A DNA stretch of 64,000 nucleotides from JAKOWB01 sp038363005 (GCA_038363005.1 JBBQBI010000014.1:1-64000), one strand, 5' to 3'. Counted from the first letter of the stretch, positions 1 through 9,037 are shown. Notes: generated by a model not told the origin, from the sequence alone. Numbers and translations: made by a program.

Positions 1-109
1 GGGGGGGGGGCGGGTGTTTCCCCGGCGGGGGGGGGGGTTTACTCGCGGCCGCCCCCCGGCGCCGGCCGGGGGGGGGCCCCCCCCCCCGACAGGGGGGTGC
101 CAGCGGCCG
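1..109. other. low-complexity contig end, probably artefactual
   Basis: The first ~109 bases consist almost entirely of G and C homopolymer runs, unlike anything else in the window. An open frame runs through it from position 14, but its product is Gly/Pro/Arg-rich and matches nothing expected upstream of an MBOAT protein. I read it as poor-quality sequence at a contig edge rather than biology; a real G-quadruplex-like tract cannot be excluded. Confidence 0.6.
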
Positions 110-1585
110 ATGCTGTTCAACGAGCCAGTCTTTCTGTTCGCCTTCCTGCCGCTGGTGCTGGTGGCCTTTCACCTGTTGCGCCGCTGGGCGGCGACGCGCG
201 TCGCGCTGGGCTGGCTGACCCTTGCCTCGCTGTTCTTCTATGCCTGGTGGCAGCCGGTCTATCTGGTCCTGCTGCTCGCCTCGGTGACGATGAACTATGT
301 GCTGGGGCAGGCCATCTCGGCGCAGCGTCCAGCGCGCCCGCTGCTGGTGCTGGGCCTGGCCTTCAACCTGGCGCTGCTCGGCTGGTTCAAGTACGCCGGC
401 TTCCTCGACCGCACGATCGAGGGCTTGGTCGGTCTCGACCTGGGCTGGAGCGCGCAGTTGCTGCCGCTGGCGATCTCCTTCTTCACGTTCCAGCAGATCG
501 CCTATCTGGTGGATGTTTCGCGCGGCGCGGCGACCGCCGACAGTTTTCCGCGCTTCCTGCTGTTCATCACCTTCTTCCCGCATCTCATTGCCGGTCCGAT
601 CGTGCATCCCGCTGTGGTGCTGCCGCAGTTCCGCGCCCTGGCGGCCAGCCGCCACGCCGACGACGGCGCCTGGCAGGAACGCTTCGCGCTGGGTCTCTTC
701 CTCTTCGCCGTCGGGCTGTTCAAGAAGATCGTCATCGCCGACGGCATCGCCGGCTGGGCCAACGCCACCTTCGATGCCGCCGCGGCCGGCCAGCTGCTGA
801 CCGTGGCGGAGGCCTGGATCGGCGCGCTGGCCTATACGCTGCAGCTCTACTTCGACTTCTCCGGCTATTCGGACATGGCGCTGGGGCTGGCGCTGTTCTT
901 CGGCATTCGCCTGCCGGTGAACTTCTGGTCGCCCTATCAGGCGACCAGCCCGATCGACTTCTGGCGGCGCTGGCACATGACGCTGTCGCGATTTCTGCGC
1001 GACTATCTCTACATCCCGCTGGGTGGCAACCGCCGCGGACCGGCGCGGCGCTACGTCAATCTCATGATTACGATGACGCTGGGCGGCCTGTGGCATGGCG
1101 CCGGCTGGACCTTCGTGCTCTGGGGCGCCTACCACGGGCTGCTGCTGGCGGTGAACCACGCCATCACTGGCGGGCGGGCGGGCCTGACCGCCTGGCAGCG
1201 CGGCGCGGCGCGGCTGGGGACCTTCCTGCTGGTGCTGCTGGGCTGGGTGCTGTTCCGCGCCGTCGATCTGTCGGCCGCCGGGCGGCTCTATGGCGCCATG
1301 CTCGGGCTGGGCGGCGGCGGCACTTCAGTGCTGTCGGATTCCCTGGCGACGGCCGGTGGCACGCTGCTGTTGCTGACGTTGTTCGTCATGCTGCTGCCGA
1401 ACCCCTATCGGATGATCGCCTGGGCCGGGCAGGCGCCAGTCGCCATGGCCGGCGGACCCAGCGAGCCGTCCGGTCGCCTGCGCTTCGCGGCCGATTGGCG
1501 CTGGGCCTTGCTGACCGCGGCGCTGCTGATCCTGTCGCTGGGCCATCTGACCCGGATCAGCCAGTTCCTCTACTTCGACTTCTGA
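110..1585 (+). CDS. MBOAT family O-acyltransferase (AlgI-like)
   Basis: Membrane-bound O-acyltransferase of about 491 residues, close to AlgI/PatA-type proteins that move acetyl groups across the inner membrane onto extracellular polysaccharide. It is almost all hydrophobic helices. The family signature is present: FWRRWHMTLSRFLRDYLYIPLGGNR around residues 284-308 (His289) and the catalytic LWHGAGWTF segment with His329. FDFSGYSDMALGLA near 249-262 is also typical. I start it at the ATG at 110 because MLFNEPVFLFAFLP matches family N-termini, while anything upstream lies in the homopolymer stretch. Its 3' end overlaps the convergent SGNH-like gene by 16 bases. That neighbour looks like the periplasmic partner such MBOAT proteins usually have. 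The target polymer is unknown. Confidence 0.9.
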   Translation: MLFNEPVFLFAFLPLVLVAFHLLRRWAATRVALGWLTLASLFFYAWWQPVYLVLLLASVTMNYVLGQAISAQRPARPLLVLGLAFNLALLGWFKYAGFLDRTIEGLVGLDLGWSAQLLPLAISFFTFQQIAYLVDVSRGAATADSFPRFLLFITFFPHLIAGPIVHPAVVLPQFRALAASRHADDGAWQERFALGLFLFAVGLFKKIVIADGIAGWANATFDAAAAGQLLTVAEAWIGALAYTLQLYFDFSGYSDMALGLALFFGIRLPVNFWSPYQATSPIDFWRRWHMTLSRFLRDYLYIPLGGNRRGPARRYVNLMITMTLGGLWHGAGWTFVLWGAYHGLLLAVNHAITGGRAGLTAWQRGAARLGTFLLVLLGWVLFRAVDLSAAGRLYGAMLGLGGGGTSVLSDSLATAGGTLLLLTLFVMLLPNPYRMIAWAGQAPVAMAGGPSEPSGRLRFAADWRWALLTAALLILSLGHLTRISQFLYFDF

Positions 1586-2808
1586 TCGCCGCCGCAGGCT
1601 TCGGCGAAGAGCGCGTCGATCGCCTGCGCGACGGCCGGATGGGCAGCGGTCCAGGCGGCCAAATCGGCCCGCTGCCGCGCCGCCACCAGGGCCACCGAGT
1701 CCGGCGTCAGCTCTTCGCCGAAGCCGTCGACCGCCGCGGTGGTGCCCAGCAGCTGGTCGAGGATCAGGTCGCCCAGCGCCGGCGTGAAGTGCGAAGACTC
1801 GTAGAAGTAAGTGATCGGCGGCCCGTCTCCCGGGCCGGGCGGCGGCTCGGTGGTGTAGGGCGTGACGCCGGTGAAATCGTAGAGCCGCACATCGCCGCCG
1901 CGCGCGCGCGCCGCCGCTGCCAGGTCGGTGACCGCCACCTTGATGCCGTCATAGCTGTCCAGGCCGCCGGCCTGCCGATAGATCAGCAGGCGCTGGATGT
2001 GCACCGGGTCGAAGACCAGGCGCAGCGGGATGCCCTGGCCGACCGCGAAGTCGATCAGCCGCCGCAGGCTCGCCAGCGGTCCGGCCAGGGGAGGGCCCAT
2101 GCGGCAGTCGGCCAGTCCCTGGACCAGCCGGCGATCATTGCCGCGGAAGTAGCCACGCTGCCCGTCGGGGTCGGCGGCCGCCCGGTCCAGGAAATCCTGG
2201 CCTTGGCGTAGCCCGTCGCGGCGGAAGCGGTTGCTGCCGCGCTCGTCTTGGCCGAACAGCGCCGCCACGTTGTCCTCCACCTGGTCGAAGGACAGCGCCG
2301 CCACCAGGCGGTTGCCCAGCGGAAAAGGCTTCCGCGCGTCGTCGGCGGCGGTCAGCAGCGCCAGCTCGGAGAAGTCGGGCCGCCTGGTCTCGGCGCTGAG
2401 GAAACCGACCAGGTCGAAGGACAGCACCACGAGGTTGGGCCGGCGCACCGCCGCCGCGTGGGTCAGGTAGCGCTCGTACTCGTAGAGCGTGGCCCCCGCC
2501 AGGGCGAGGTTGTAGACCGGACTTTCCCGCCAGCCTGAATGGTCGGGCCGGTAGCCGTAGAGCGCGCGCGAGTTGCCGACGATCAGCATGGCCGGCGCCA
2601 CCTGCTCGACCGCGAAGGCCTTGTTGATGCGAATGCGATCCTTGAAGGCGGCGGGCTCCAGCGCTGTCGTGCCGTCGGCCTGGACGACGGCCTGCTGCAT
2701 GGCGAGGTTGAAACCGACCAGCAACAGCAGCGGCAGCAGCGTGGCCAATAGGGCCCAGCGCAGGTAGCGCCCGAAGGCCGGTGCGGTAGGGGCCTGCTGC
2801 GATGTCAT
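1570..2808 (-). CDS. membrane-anchored SGNH/GDSL-like protein, probable acetylation partner
   Basis: About 412 residues with one N-terminal membrane segment (roughly residues 15-38, ALLATLLPLLLLVGFNLAM) and a large periplasmic part. The motif LIVGNSRALYGY near residues 75-86 resembles the GxSR block I of SGNH-fold proteins such as AlgJ/AlgX/DltD-like partners, and YESSHFTPALGDLILDQLL near the C-terminus resembles the Asp/His block. Proteins of this kind often accompany MBOAT acyltransferases and complete acetyl transfer in the periplasm. Here the two genes converge with overlapping 3' ends, so they are linked but cannot be one transcript. Assignment to the SGNH fold is by motif only; the exact family is not certain. 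Confidence 0.65.
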   Translation of the reverse strand: MTSQQAPTAPAFGRYLRWALLATLLPLLLLVGFNLAMQQAVVQADGTTALEPAAFKDRIRINKAFAVEQVAPAMLIVGNSRALYGYRPDHSGWRESPVYNLALAGATLYEYERYLTHAAAVRRPNLVVLSFDLVGFLSAETRRPDFSELALLTAADDARKPFPLGNRLVAALSFDQVEDNVAALFGQDERGSNRFRRDGLRQGQDFLDRAAADPDGQRGYFRGNDRRLVQGLADCRMGPPLAGPLASLRRLIDFAVGQGIPLRLVFDPVHIQRLLIYRQAGGLDSYDGIKVAVTDLAAAARARGGDVRLYDFTGVTPYTTEPPPGPGDGPPITYFYESSHFTPALGDLILDQLLGTTAAVDGFGEELTPDSVALVAARQRADLAAWTAAHPAVAQAIDALFAEACGGDQKSK

Positions 2809-2845
2809 CGGAGGAGTATAGAGGGCCCCCGGCCGCCGCCGATGA

Positions 2846-3124
2846 TCAATCCCGCTGTGTGCCGGCCAGGGCGCGGCCGTCGTCGGTCAGCTTGCAGACC
2901 AGCCAGTTGGGCTTCAGCGGGTTCATGAACCAGGGCTCGGCCCAGCCTTGCTCAATGCAGGCGCGGATGGTGCGCTCGGGATATCGCTGGCCGTTGCGGT
3001 CGAACAGCGGCAGCTTGCCGCCCGGCTGGTCCAGCCCGCGCCGCAGATAGGCCCGCTGCGCCGCCGTCGGCCGTGCGCGTCGCCAAGCGGTCTGGTCGAC
3101 CGCCAGTAGAGTGTCAGCCATCAT
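2846..3124 (-). CDS. small conserved protein of unknown function
   Basis: A 92-residue soluble protein without signal peptide or membrane segment. The central stretch (PERTIRACIEQGWAEPWF followed by NPLKPNWLVCKLT) looks like a small winged-helix-like fold. I recall similar short proteins annotated as hypothetical in alphaproteobacteria, with no experimentally known role. It begins MMADTLL, so either of the two adjacent Met codons may be used. It lies 37 bases upstream of the SGNH-like gene on the same strand and could be co-transcribed with it. Confidence 0.65.
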   Translation of the reverse strand: MMADTLLAVDQTAWRRARPTAAQRAYLRRGLDQPGGKLPLFDRNGQRYPERTIRACIEQGWAEPWFMNPLKPNWLVCKLTDDGRALAGTQRD

Positions 3125-3274
3125 GTCGATCCCAACTCTGCTCAGGCCGCTTGGCGCGGCATCTTATGGCAGAGGTTACGCGCCGGGCCTCAGGCTGCCA
3201 ACCGGGACTTTTGCGGAACGGCCGGAGGAAATGGCGGCAAGTAGCTGAAACAACGGATTTTCAGCGGGGCCTGC

Positions 3275-4216
3275 TCAAGCCGGTGATGACGCCATATCTA
3301 GTGGTATAGCCTGGGGGTACCACCCCAGGTCTGCGATTGCCCCGTCCGGGGCGCGGCGCAGGGCCTGGCGCAGGCAGTGCCGCCCGCCCGTCGCGTCTTC
3401 GAGCAGCCGCAGCCGCTCCGCGGCGAAGGTGACGCGCCCGGTGGCTTCCGCCGGTGGCCAGGCGCCCTGGTAGTGTTCTGCCAGCAGCCGTCCATTCGGT
3501 TCGACCGACACCGGCGGCGCGGGCAGCGCCTCGCCGCCGCCTGGCCGGCGCCAGAAGAGGCAGCGGAAGCGCAGGTCGCTGTAGTCCTCGTCGCTGCCGT
3601 GAAACTGGTGCAGGAAGCGCTCGCCCTGCTTGCGGGTGCGCGCCAGCAGGCTGCCATCGGGGCGGAAGCGGTCGACGAAGCCGCTGTCCGCCAGGGTCGG
3701 CCACAGGATCGGCAGTGGCGCCTCGGCCAGTGCCAGGTCGGCGACGCCATAGCTGCTGTTGTAGACCACCAGCAGGCCGCCGGGCCGCAGTAGCGACAGC
3801 AGCAGCTCAAGCTGCGCGCCGACCCGGGCGGGCGGCAGCAGGCGGCTCAGGTTGTCCACCCGGCTGGACGCCGGGTAGCGGCAGAGCACCGACATGGCCA
3901 GTACGGCATCGAAGGGGCCCTGGCGCTGCCAGTCCGGGTCGCTGCCGTCGTGGAAAGCGATGCGGGGATCGGCATTGAAGCCGCGCGCCGTGGCCAGGGC
4001 GCGGCGGTCGATTTCCACCCCATGGATCTCGGCGGCCGGGAAGAAGCCGCGCAAGGTGAAGCATTCCAGCCCCAGCGAGCTGCCGAAGGACAGCAGCCGC
4101 GGCGCCTCGCCGCGCGGCCGCAGCAGGGCGGCCAGCGCGGCCAGCACCTCGCCATAGCGCCCGAAGGAGGTGCTGGTCTTGACCTGCAGCGTGCCGGGTG
4201 GGCGGACTCGAAACAT
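3275..4216 (-). CDS. SAM-dependent methyltransferase, class I
   Basis: About 313 residues. The sequence shows a Rossmann SAM-binding core: LLSFGSSLGLECFTL (motif I, roughly residues 42-56) followed by an acidic loop EIHGVEIDRRAL (motif II). FDAVLAMSVLCRYPAS is motif IV and RPGGLLVVYNSSY the post-motif segment. The substrate cannot be read from sequence. I start at the ATG at 4216 (MFRVRPPG) because upstream codons in the same frame (from 4324) encode a low-complexity non-conserved extension that would cover the leader of the divergent MFS gene. It is transcribed divergently from that transporter; whether the two are functionally related is unclear. Confidence 0.75.
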   Translation of the reverse strand: MFRVRPPGTLQVKTSTSFGRYGEVLAALAALLRPRGEAPRLLSFGSSLGLECFTLRGFFPAAEIHGVEIDRRALATARGFNADPRIAFHDGSDPDWQRQGPFDAVLAMSVLCRYPASSRVDNLSRLLPPARVGAQLELLLSLLRPGGLLVVYNSSYGVADLALAEAPLPILWPTLADSGFVDRFRPDGSLLARTRKQGERFLHQFHGSDEDYSDLRFRCLFWRRPGGGEALPAPPVSVEPNGRLLAEHYQGAWPPAEATGRVTFAAERLRLLEDATGGRHCLRQALRRAPDGAIADLGWYPQAIPLDMASSPA

Positions 4217-4335
4217 CGACCGCTTATAGCAGCCGACCGCCCGGTGGGGCAGGCCCGGCCGGGCGCTCCCGGCAACTCTGCCGTGCTGAATCCGTCGATT
4301 GTCGGTCCCGGCGACCGGGATCACACTCCCGGCCC

Positions 4336-5631
4336 ATGAGGGACACCCAAATTCGCACGACGCCGCTGTCGGCGGCCGAGGAACGCGCCGAGCGCACCTC
4401 GCTGGCCTTTGCCAACATCGGTCACGTCTTCATCCATCTTTTCACCGCGATGTACTTCACCATCGCGCTGGCGATGGAGCAGCAGGGCTTCCTGCAGCTC
4501 AGCTACGCCGACCTGACGCCGCTCTGGGGCCTCGGCGCGCTGCTGGTTGGCGTCGCTGCCATGCCAGCCGGCTGGCTGGCCGACCGCTGGTCCTCCACCG
4601 GCATGATGGCGGTCTTCTTCCTTGGCCTGGGCGCTGCCGGCGTGGCCTGCGCCTTCGCCGACGGCAAGACGCTGCTGTGGATCGGCCTGTCGGCGATCGG
4701 GCTCTTCTCCGCCATCTATCATCCGGTCGGCATTCCCTGGGTGGTGCGCAACGCCAAGCAGCGCGGCAAGGCGCTGGGCTTCAACGGCATCTTCGGCAAC
4801 ATCGGCGTCGGTGTCGCCGCCGCGGTAGCCGGCGTGCTGTCCGACGCCATCTCCTGGCGCGCCGCCTTCCTGGTGCCCAGCGTGCTGTGCCTCGCCACCG
4901 GCGTGGCGCTGCTCTGGTTCTGGAAGCGCGGCCGAGTCAGCGAGGGCCAGGACAGCCGCATGAGCACTGGCGGCGCCGCGCCCTCGAAGGGCGACATGTG
5001 GCGCGCCTTCTTCGTGCTGGCCATCTGCATGACCTGCATGGGGCTGATCTTCCAGGCGGCGCAGTCGGCGCTGCCCAAGCTGTTCGAGATCCGCCTGGGC
5101 GCCGGGCTGTCCAGCATCTTCGGCGATGGCGCCTCCGGCCCGGCCATCATGGTGGCGCTGGTCTATGCCGTGGGTTCCCTCATGCAGCTGATCGGCGGCC
5201 ACCTGGCCGACCGCTATCCGCTGAAGCGGATCTACGTCGGCTCCTTCATCGCCCAGGCGCTGGTCGTGGTGCTGGTGGCCAATGCCGGCAGCGTCGTGCT
5301 GGTCGGCCTCGCCGCCGTCTCCGCCGCGCTCTCCACCGGCGCGCTGCCGGCGGAGAACATCCTGCTGGCGCGCTACTCGCCGGCCAAGCACCGCGGCCTG
5401 GCCTTCGGCGCCAAGTACGTGCTGGCCTTCGGCACCGCGCCGTTGGCCATCTGGGCGGCCGCCAGCATCCTGCAGGACACCGGCGAATATGTGCAGCTCT
5501 ATTACGCCATGGCGGCAACGGCCATCGTCGCTACTCTCGCCGGCCTGCTGCTGCCGGGCGAGCGCAAGGCCGAGGTGGTGGCGGTACAGCAGTCCGCTCC
5601 GCCGAACCCGGCACCGCAGGCGGCCGAGTAG
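4336..5631 (+). CDS. MFS transporter
   Basis: A 431-residue protein with about 12 hydrophobic segments, typical of the major facilitator superfamily in length. The loop between helices 2 and 3 carries a family-like motif, GWLADRWSSTGMM, and the equivalent loop of the second half reads GGHLADRYPLKRIY. YHPVGIPWVVRNAKQRGKALGFNGIFGN in helices 4-5 resembles fosmidomycin-resistance-like/NarK-like permeases. Substrate unknown. The start at 4336 (MRDTQIRTT) is the last Met before the first helix. The leader just upstream (4306-4320) can form a short hairpin TCCCGG/CCGGGA with a 3-base loop. Confidence 0.85.
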   Translation: MRDTQIRTTPLSAAEERAERTSLAFANIGHVFIHLFTAMYFTIALAMEQQGFLQLSYADLTPLWGLGALLVGVAAMPAGWLADRWSSTGMMAVFFLGLGAAGVACAFADGKTLLWIGLSAIGLFSAIYHPVGIPWVVRNAKQRGKALGFNGIFGNIGVGVAAAVAGVLSDAISWRAAFLVPSVLCLATGVALLWFWKRGRVSEGQDSRMSTGGAAPSKGDMWRAFFVLAICMTCMGLIFQAAQSALPKLFEIRLGAGLSSIFGDGASGPAIMVALVYAVGSLMQLIGGHLADRYPLKRIYVGSFIAQALVVVLVANAGSVVLVGLAAVSAALSTGALPAENILLARYSPAKHRGLAFGAKYVLAFGTAPLAIWAAASILQDTGEYVQLYYAMAATAIVATLAGLLLPGERKAEVVAVQQSAPPNPAPQAAE

Positions 5632-5812
5632 CCCGGCAGACCCCGGCCCGGATTGACGAGCGGTGGCTCGCGACATCGCGGTAGACGGTCCTGGACCCGC
5701 CTCCTCGGCGCTTGCCGGCGGCAGCCTTGACCGGCGTGTCTGCCAGTGACCTAGTTTCGGCCTCGAGCGCTTACGAACCACAGGTCAGGCCCGACGGGAC
5801 GGAGGACAGGCG

Positions 5813-6181
5813 ATGGAGATTCGAGCGACGCTGGCGGCTTTGTGCGAAGCCTTCAACGCGCACGACCTTGATCGCATGGCGTTCTTCGCCGACGACTGCG
5901 TCCTGGAGATGCCGCGGGGCAGCCAGCCGTGGGGCGCTCGCTTCGAGGGCAAGAGCAAGGTGCGGGAGGCGCTGGCCAGCCGCTTCGCGGGCCTGCCGGA
6001 TGTCCACTACGGCAAGGCGCAGCACTTCGTGGATTCGAGCGCGGAGGTCGGCATGTCGAAATGGACGCTGACGGGAACCACGCGCGAGGGGACGAGAAAA
6101 GAGGTCCAGGGCTGCGACTTCTACAGCTTCCGCGCCGGAAAAGTGGTCCGCAAGGATTCCTACTGGAAGATCGTGGAGTAA
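5813..6181 (+). CDS. SnoaL-like / NTF2-fold protein
   Basis: A 122-residue soluble protein of the NTF2-like superfamily. The cone-shaped fold is suggested by LCEAFNAHDLDRMAFFADDCVLEMPRG at the N-terminus and CDFYSFRAGKVVRKDSYWKIVE at the C-terminus, both standard for SnoaL-like ketosteroid-isomerase-type proteins. In this superfamily function varies from isomerase to hydrolase to binding protein, and nothing here decides between them. A GGAGGACAGGCG sequence directly precedes the ATG. It stands alone: it converges on the metY-type gene with only 9 bases between them. Confidence 0.8.
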   Translation: MEIRATLAALCEAFNAHDLDRMAFFADDCVLEMPRGSQPWGARFEGKSKVREALASRFAGLPDVHYGKAQHFVDSSAEVGMSKWTLTGTTREGTRKEVQGCDFYSFRAGKVVRKDSYWKIVE

Positions 6182-6190
6182 GGCCCCGAC

Positions 6191-7477
6191 CTAGGCGTCC
6201 AGCGCCTGCTTCAGGTCGGCGATAAGGTCTTCCACCGTCTCGATTCCGACCGACAGGCGCACCACCTCGTCGCCGGCGCCGGCGGCGCTGCGCTGTGCCT
6301 CGCTGAGCTGGCGGTGGGTGGTGGAGGCGGGGTGCAGGATCAGGCTCTTGGCGTCGCCGATGTTGGCCAGGTGGCTGAAGAGGTTGACCTTCTCCACCAG
6401 GCCGCTGCCGGCGGCATAGCCGCCCTTGAGGCCGATGGTAAAGAGCGCGCCATAGCCCTTGGGCAGGTACTTGTTGGCCAGCGCGTGATAGCGCGAGGCC
6501 GGCAGGCCGGGATAGGAGACCCAGGCCACCGCCGGATGGTCGTCGAGGAACCGCGCGACCTTCATCGCATTCTCGCAGTGCCGCTCCATGCGCAGCGCCA
6601 GGGTCTCGATGCCGAGCAGGGTCAGAAAGGCATTCTGTGGCGCCAAGGTCGGGCCCAGGTCGCGCAGGCTGACGGCGTGGCTGTAGGTGGTGAAGGCCAG
6701 GTCGCCGAAGGTCTCCTGGAACGACAGGCCGTGATAGGCCGGCTCCGGCGCCGCCAGCGACTTGAAGCGCAGGCTCGAGCCCCAATCGAAGGTCCCGCTG
6801 TCGACCACCGCGCCGCCGATCACCGTGCCGTTGCCGGTGAGGAACTTGGTGGTGGAGTGGATCACCAGGCTGGCGCCCCATTCGATCGGGCGGCAGAGCC
6901 AGGGCGTGGCGATGGTGTTGTCGACGACGAGGGGACAACCGGCGTCGGCGGCGATCTTCGCCAGGCCCTCCAAGTCGGCAACGATACCGGCCGGGTTGGT
7001 CAGACTTTCGCAGAAGAGCGCGCGGGTCTCAGGCCCGACGGCACGCTTCACGGCGTCGAGGTCGTCGATATCGACGAAGTCGCAGCCCCAGCCGAACTTC
7101 TGGAAAGTCTTGGAGAACTGCGTGACCGAGCCGCCGTAGAGCCGGTTCGAGGCGACGAAGCGCGCCCCCGGTTCCATCAGCGGGAAGAGCGCCAGGATCT
7201 GTGCCGCGTGACCGCTGGCGGTGCAGGTGGCTCCGCGGCCACCCTCCAGGCTGGCCAGGCGTTCCTCCAGCACCGCGACCGTCGGGTTGGTCAGGCGCGA
7301 GTAGATGAAGCCGAAGGTCTGCAGGTTGAACAGCGAGGCGGCGTGTTCGGCGTCGTGGAAGACATAGGCCGAGGACTGGTAGATCGGCGTCTGCCGCGCC
7401 CCGGTGATGGGGTCGGGCTGCGCGCCGGCGTGCAGCATGCGCGTCTCGAAGCCGTAGCCGTGCAGCGTCTCGCTCAT
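6191..7477 (-). CDS. metY: O-acetylhomoserine aminocarboxypropyltransferase (sulfhydrylase)
   Basis: A 428-residue Cys/Met-metabolism PLP enzyme (fold type I). It is expected to convert O-acetylhomoserine and sulfide to homocysteine in the direct sulfhydrylation route to methionine. The PLP-binding lysine is in VIHSTTKFLTGNG (Lys211); SSAYVFHDAEHAASLF and NPTVAVLEERLASLEGG are typical of O-acetylhomoserine sulfhydrylases, which are longer than cystathionine gamma-synthases. The ATG at 7477 overlaps the TGA of the upstream CoA-binding gene (TGATG), so translation is probably coupled. I recall this gene pair in other alphaproteobacteria. It could instead use O-succinylhomoserine (MetZ-type), but the length favours MetY. 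Confidence 0.85.
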   Translation of the reverse strand: MSETLHGYGFETRMLHAGAQPDPITGARQTPIYQSSAYVFHDAEHAASLFNLQTFGFIYSRLTNPTVAVLEERLASLEGGRGATCTASGHAAQILALFPLMEPGARFVASNRLYGGSVTQFSKTFQKFGWGCDFVDIDDLDAVKRAVGPETRALFCESLTNPAGIVADLEGLAKIAADAGCPLVVDNTIATPWLCRPIEWGASLVIHSTTKFLTGNGTVIGGAVVDSGTFDWGSSLRFKSLAAPEPAYHGLSFQETFGDLAFTTYSHAVSLRDLGPTLAPQNAFLTLLGIETLALRMERHCENAMKVARFLDDHPAVAWVSYPGLPASRYHALANKYLPKGYGALFTIGLKGGYAAGSGLVEKVNLFSHLANIGDAKSLILHPASTTHRQLSEAQRSAAGAGDEVVRLSVGIETVEDLIADLKQALDA

Positions 7478-7974
7478 CAGGTCCTCATCTTGCGGCGCTT
7501 GGCCGAAATCACGCCGCTGTCGAAGCCGCCCCAGGACAGCTCGGCGTTCAGCCGGCCCCACTCGATCTTCGGGCAGCGGTTCATTACCACCTTGAGGCCG
7601 GCGGCCTCGGCCCGGGCCGCCGCCGCGTCGTCGCGCACGCCGAGCTGCATCCAGATCACCTGGATGCCCTTGGCGTCCTTCAGCCTGATGGCCTCCTCGA
7701 CGATCGCCGGCGCCGCCGCGCTGTTACGGAAGATATCGACCATCTCGAAGCGCTCGGGGATGTCCGACAGGCTGGCATAGGTCATCTCGCCCAGCAGCGC
7801 CTGGCCGGCGATGCCCGGGTTCACCGGGATCACGCGGTAGCCCTTTTCCTGCAGGTACTTCATGGCGAAGTAGCTGGGCCGGTTCCAGTTGGCACTGGCC
7901 CCCACCATGGCGATGGTCTTCACCTGCCGCAGGATGGCGAGGATATAGCTGTCGGGGTAGCTGTCGTGGGTCAT
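7477..7974 (-). CDS. CoA-binding domain protein (YccU-like)
   Basis: A 165-residue protein consisting of one Rossmann-type CoA-binding domain. The N-terminal nucleotide-binding loop reads VKTIAMVGASANWNRPSYFAMKYLQ. IPVNPGIAGQALLGEMTYASLSDIPERFEMVDIFRN follows the YccU/succinyl-CoA-synthetase-alpha pattern, and VIWMQLGVRDDAAAARAEAAGLKVVMNRCPKIEW closes the domain. There is no catalytic histidine domain, so it is not a full ligase. It is the first gene of a pair with the sulfhydrylase and shares one base with it (TGATG). A role as CoA-thioester sensor or carrier is inference only. Confidence 0.85.
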   Translation of the reverse strand: MTHDSYPDSYILAILRQVKTIAMVGASANWNRPSYFAMKYLQEKGYRVIPVNPGIAGQALLGEMTYASLSDIPERFEMVDIFRNSAAAPAIVEEAIRLKDAKGIQVIWMQLGVRDDAAAARAEAAGLKVVMNRCPKIEWGRLNAELSWGGFDSGVISAKRRKMRT

Positions 7975-8014
7975 GGCGGCGCGGAGCCTAGCGGTGGGCC
8001 GGGGCCGTCACAAG

Positions 8015-9037
8015 TCAGCCCCTTTGCAGCGCCCGCGCCAAGTCAACCAGGTCGAGCAGCCGTGCGGCGTAGTGGTCGCGCACCTGGAAGGGCTGGCCGC
8101 CGCCGCTGAGCAGCTCGCGCTCCAGCGCATCGACCAGTTTGGCGAGGCGGCGCTGGTGCAGGCCAAGGCGCGCCTGCAGCGGATCGGTCAGCACGCCGGA
8201 GAAGGTGGCGAGCAGCGCGCCCAGGCCCATCAGGCCGGCGGTAACGCCGGCGGTGGCGATCAGCGGCGCGGCGGTGGGAAAGGCGCCATAGAACAGGCTG
8301 CCGATTCCGGCGCCGAGCGGAAAGCTGGAGAGCTTGGCGGCCAGCGCCTTGGTCAACAGCGGCCCCAGGGTCAGGGCGCCAGGGGTGAACTGTTGGAACA
8401 GCACGGCGCCGGTGGCGCTGGCGATCAGCGCATTGGTCAGGTCGGCGGCGGCGACGCGGCTGCCGGTGTAGTTCGCCAGCGCATCGGTCATCCAGCCCCG
8501 GAAACCGGGCTCCTCGTGTCGCTTCGCCAGGGTCTCGCCGAGGCCTTTCAGCGCCACCGCCGCGCGCGGATCGGCCAGCATGACGTCGGCCAGCGCGTCG
8601 CGATGCGAGGCGCGCAACCCCTGCGCATAGGGCAGCTCCAGCAGCTCGCTCATCACCCGCCACTCGAGTTCGCGCGCCACGTCGGTGGTGAAGAAGATGC
8701 GCTGCTTGGCCAGCCAGGTGGCGCCCTTCTGCCAGCCAGCACGGCGTGCCGCGCCGGCGCCGACGCGCGTCGCCAGGAAAGGCACGGCCAGTGCCAGGTT
8801 GGCGGGCGCGCGCCAAAGATCGTGGCCGATGGCCTTGCGGTGCAGCGCGACGGCGCCCTTGAAGGCATAGGCCTGCTCGACGAAGCCGGCGATCTTCAGG
8901 CGGCGCTCGGCGGCATAGAGCGCCACCGCGCGCGTGTAGCAGGCACGCGCGCCGGCCAGGTCGAGCGGCAGGCCGGGTGCGGCCGTCGGAGTCAGGTCGG
9001 CGGATGGCGTCGGGCTTGTTGTCATCGGCAAAAACAT
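8015..9037 (-). CDS. hypothetical protein with hydrophobic Gly/Ala-rich core
   Basis: About 340 residues, not assigned to a characterised family. The N-terminal half is Arg-rich and looks helical (ACYTRAVALYAAERRLKIAGFVEQAYAF; ELEWRVMSELLELPYAQG). Residues ~205-290 contain Gly/Ala-rich hydrophobic stretches (FPLGAGIGSLFYGAF, LIATAGVTAGLMGLGALLATFSG) that could be two or three membrane helices or a hairpin. The C-terminus is again helical and charged. No signal peptide. An alternative start is the Met 12 bases downstream (9025); neither has a convincing ribosome binding site. It is divergent from the secreted protein at 9125. Confidence 0.6.
   Translation of the reverse strand: MFLPMTTSPTPSADLTPTAAPGLPLDLAGARACYTRAVALYAAERRLKIAGFVEQAYAFKGAVALHRKAIGHDLWRAPANLALAVPFLATRVGAGAARRAGWQKGATWLAKQRIFFTTDVARELEWRVMSELLELPYAQGLRASHRDALADVMLADPRAAVALKGLGETLAKRHEEPGFRGWMTDALANYTGSRVAAADLTNALIASATGAVLFQQFTPGALTLGPLLTKALAAKLSSFPLGAGIGSLFYGAFPTAAPLIATAGVTAGLMGLGALLATFSGVLTDPLQARLGLHQRRLAKLVDALERELLSGGGQPFQVRDHYAARLLDLVDLARALQRG

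Noticed and set aside
1..109. An N-terminal extension of the MBOAT protein or a G-quadruplex element
   Set aside because: Homopolymer runs at the very edge of the window are more easily explained as poor sequence, and MLFNEPVF is the normal family start.
97..2211. Long open frames opposite or overlapping confident genes (for example 97-2211 +, 4321-5781 -, 6314-7780 +, 10206-11912 +, 39427-41376 +, 45365-46960 -, 58033-60345 -)
   Set aside because: Their products are Arg/Ala/Gly/Gln-rich without domains, and each lies across a well-supported gene. Such frames are expected in very GC-rich DNA.
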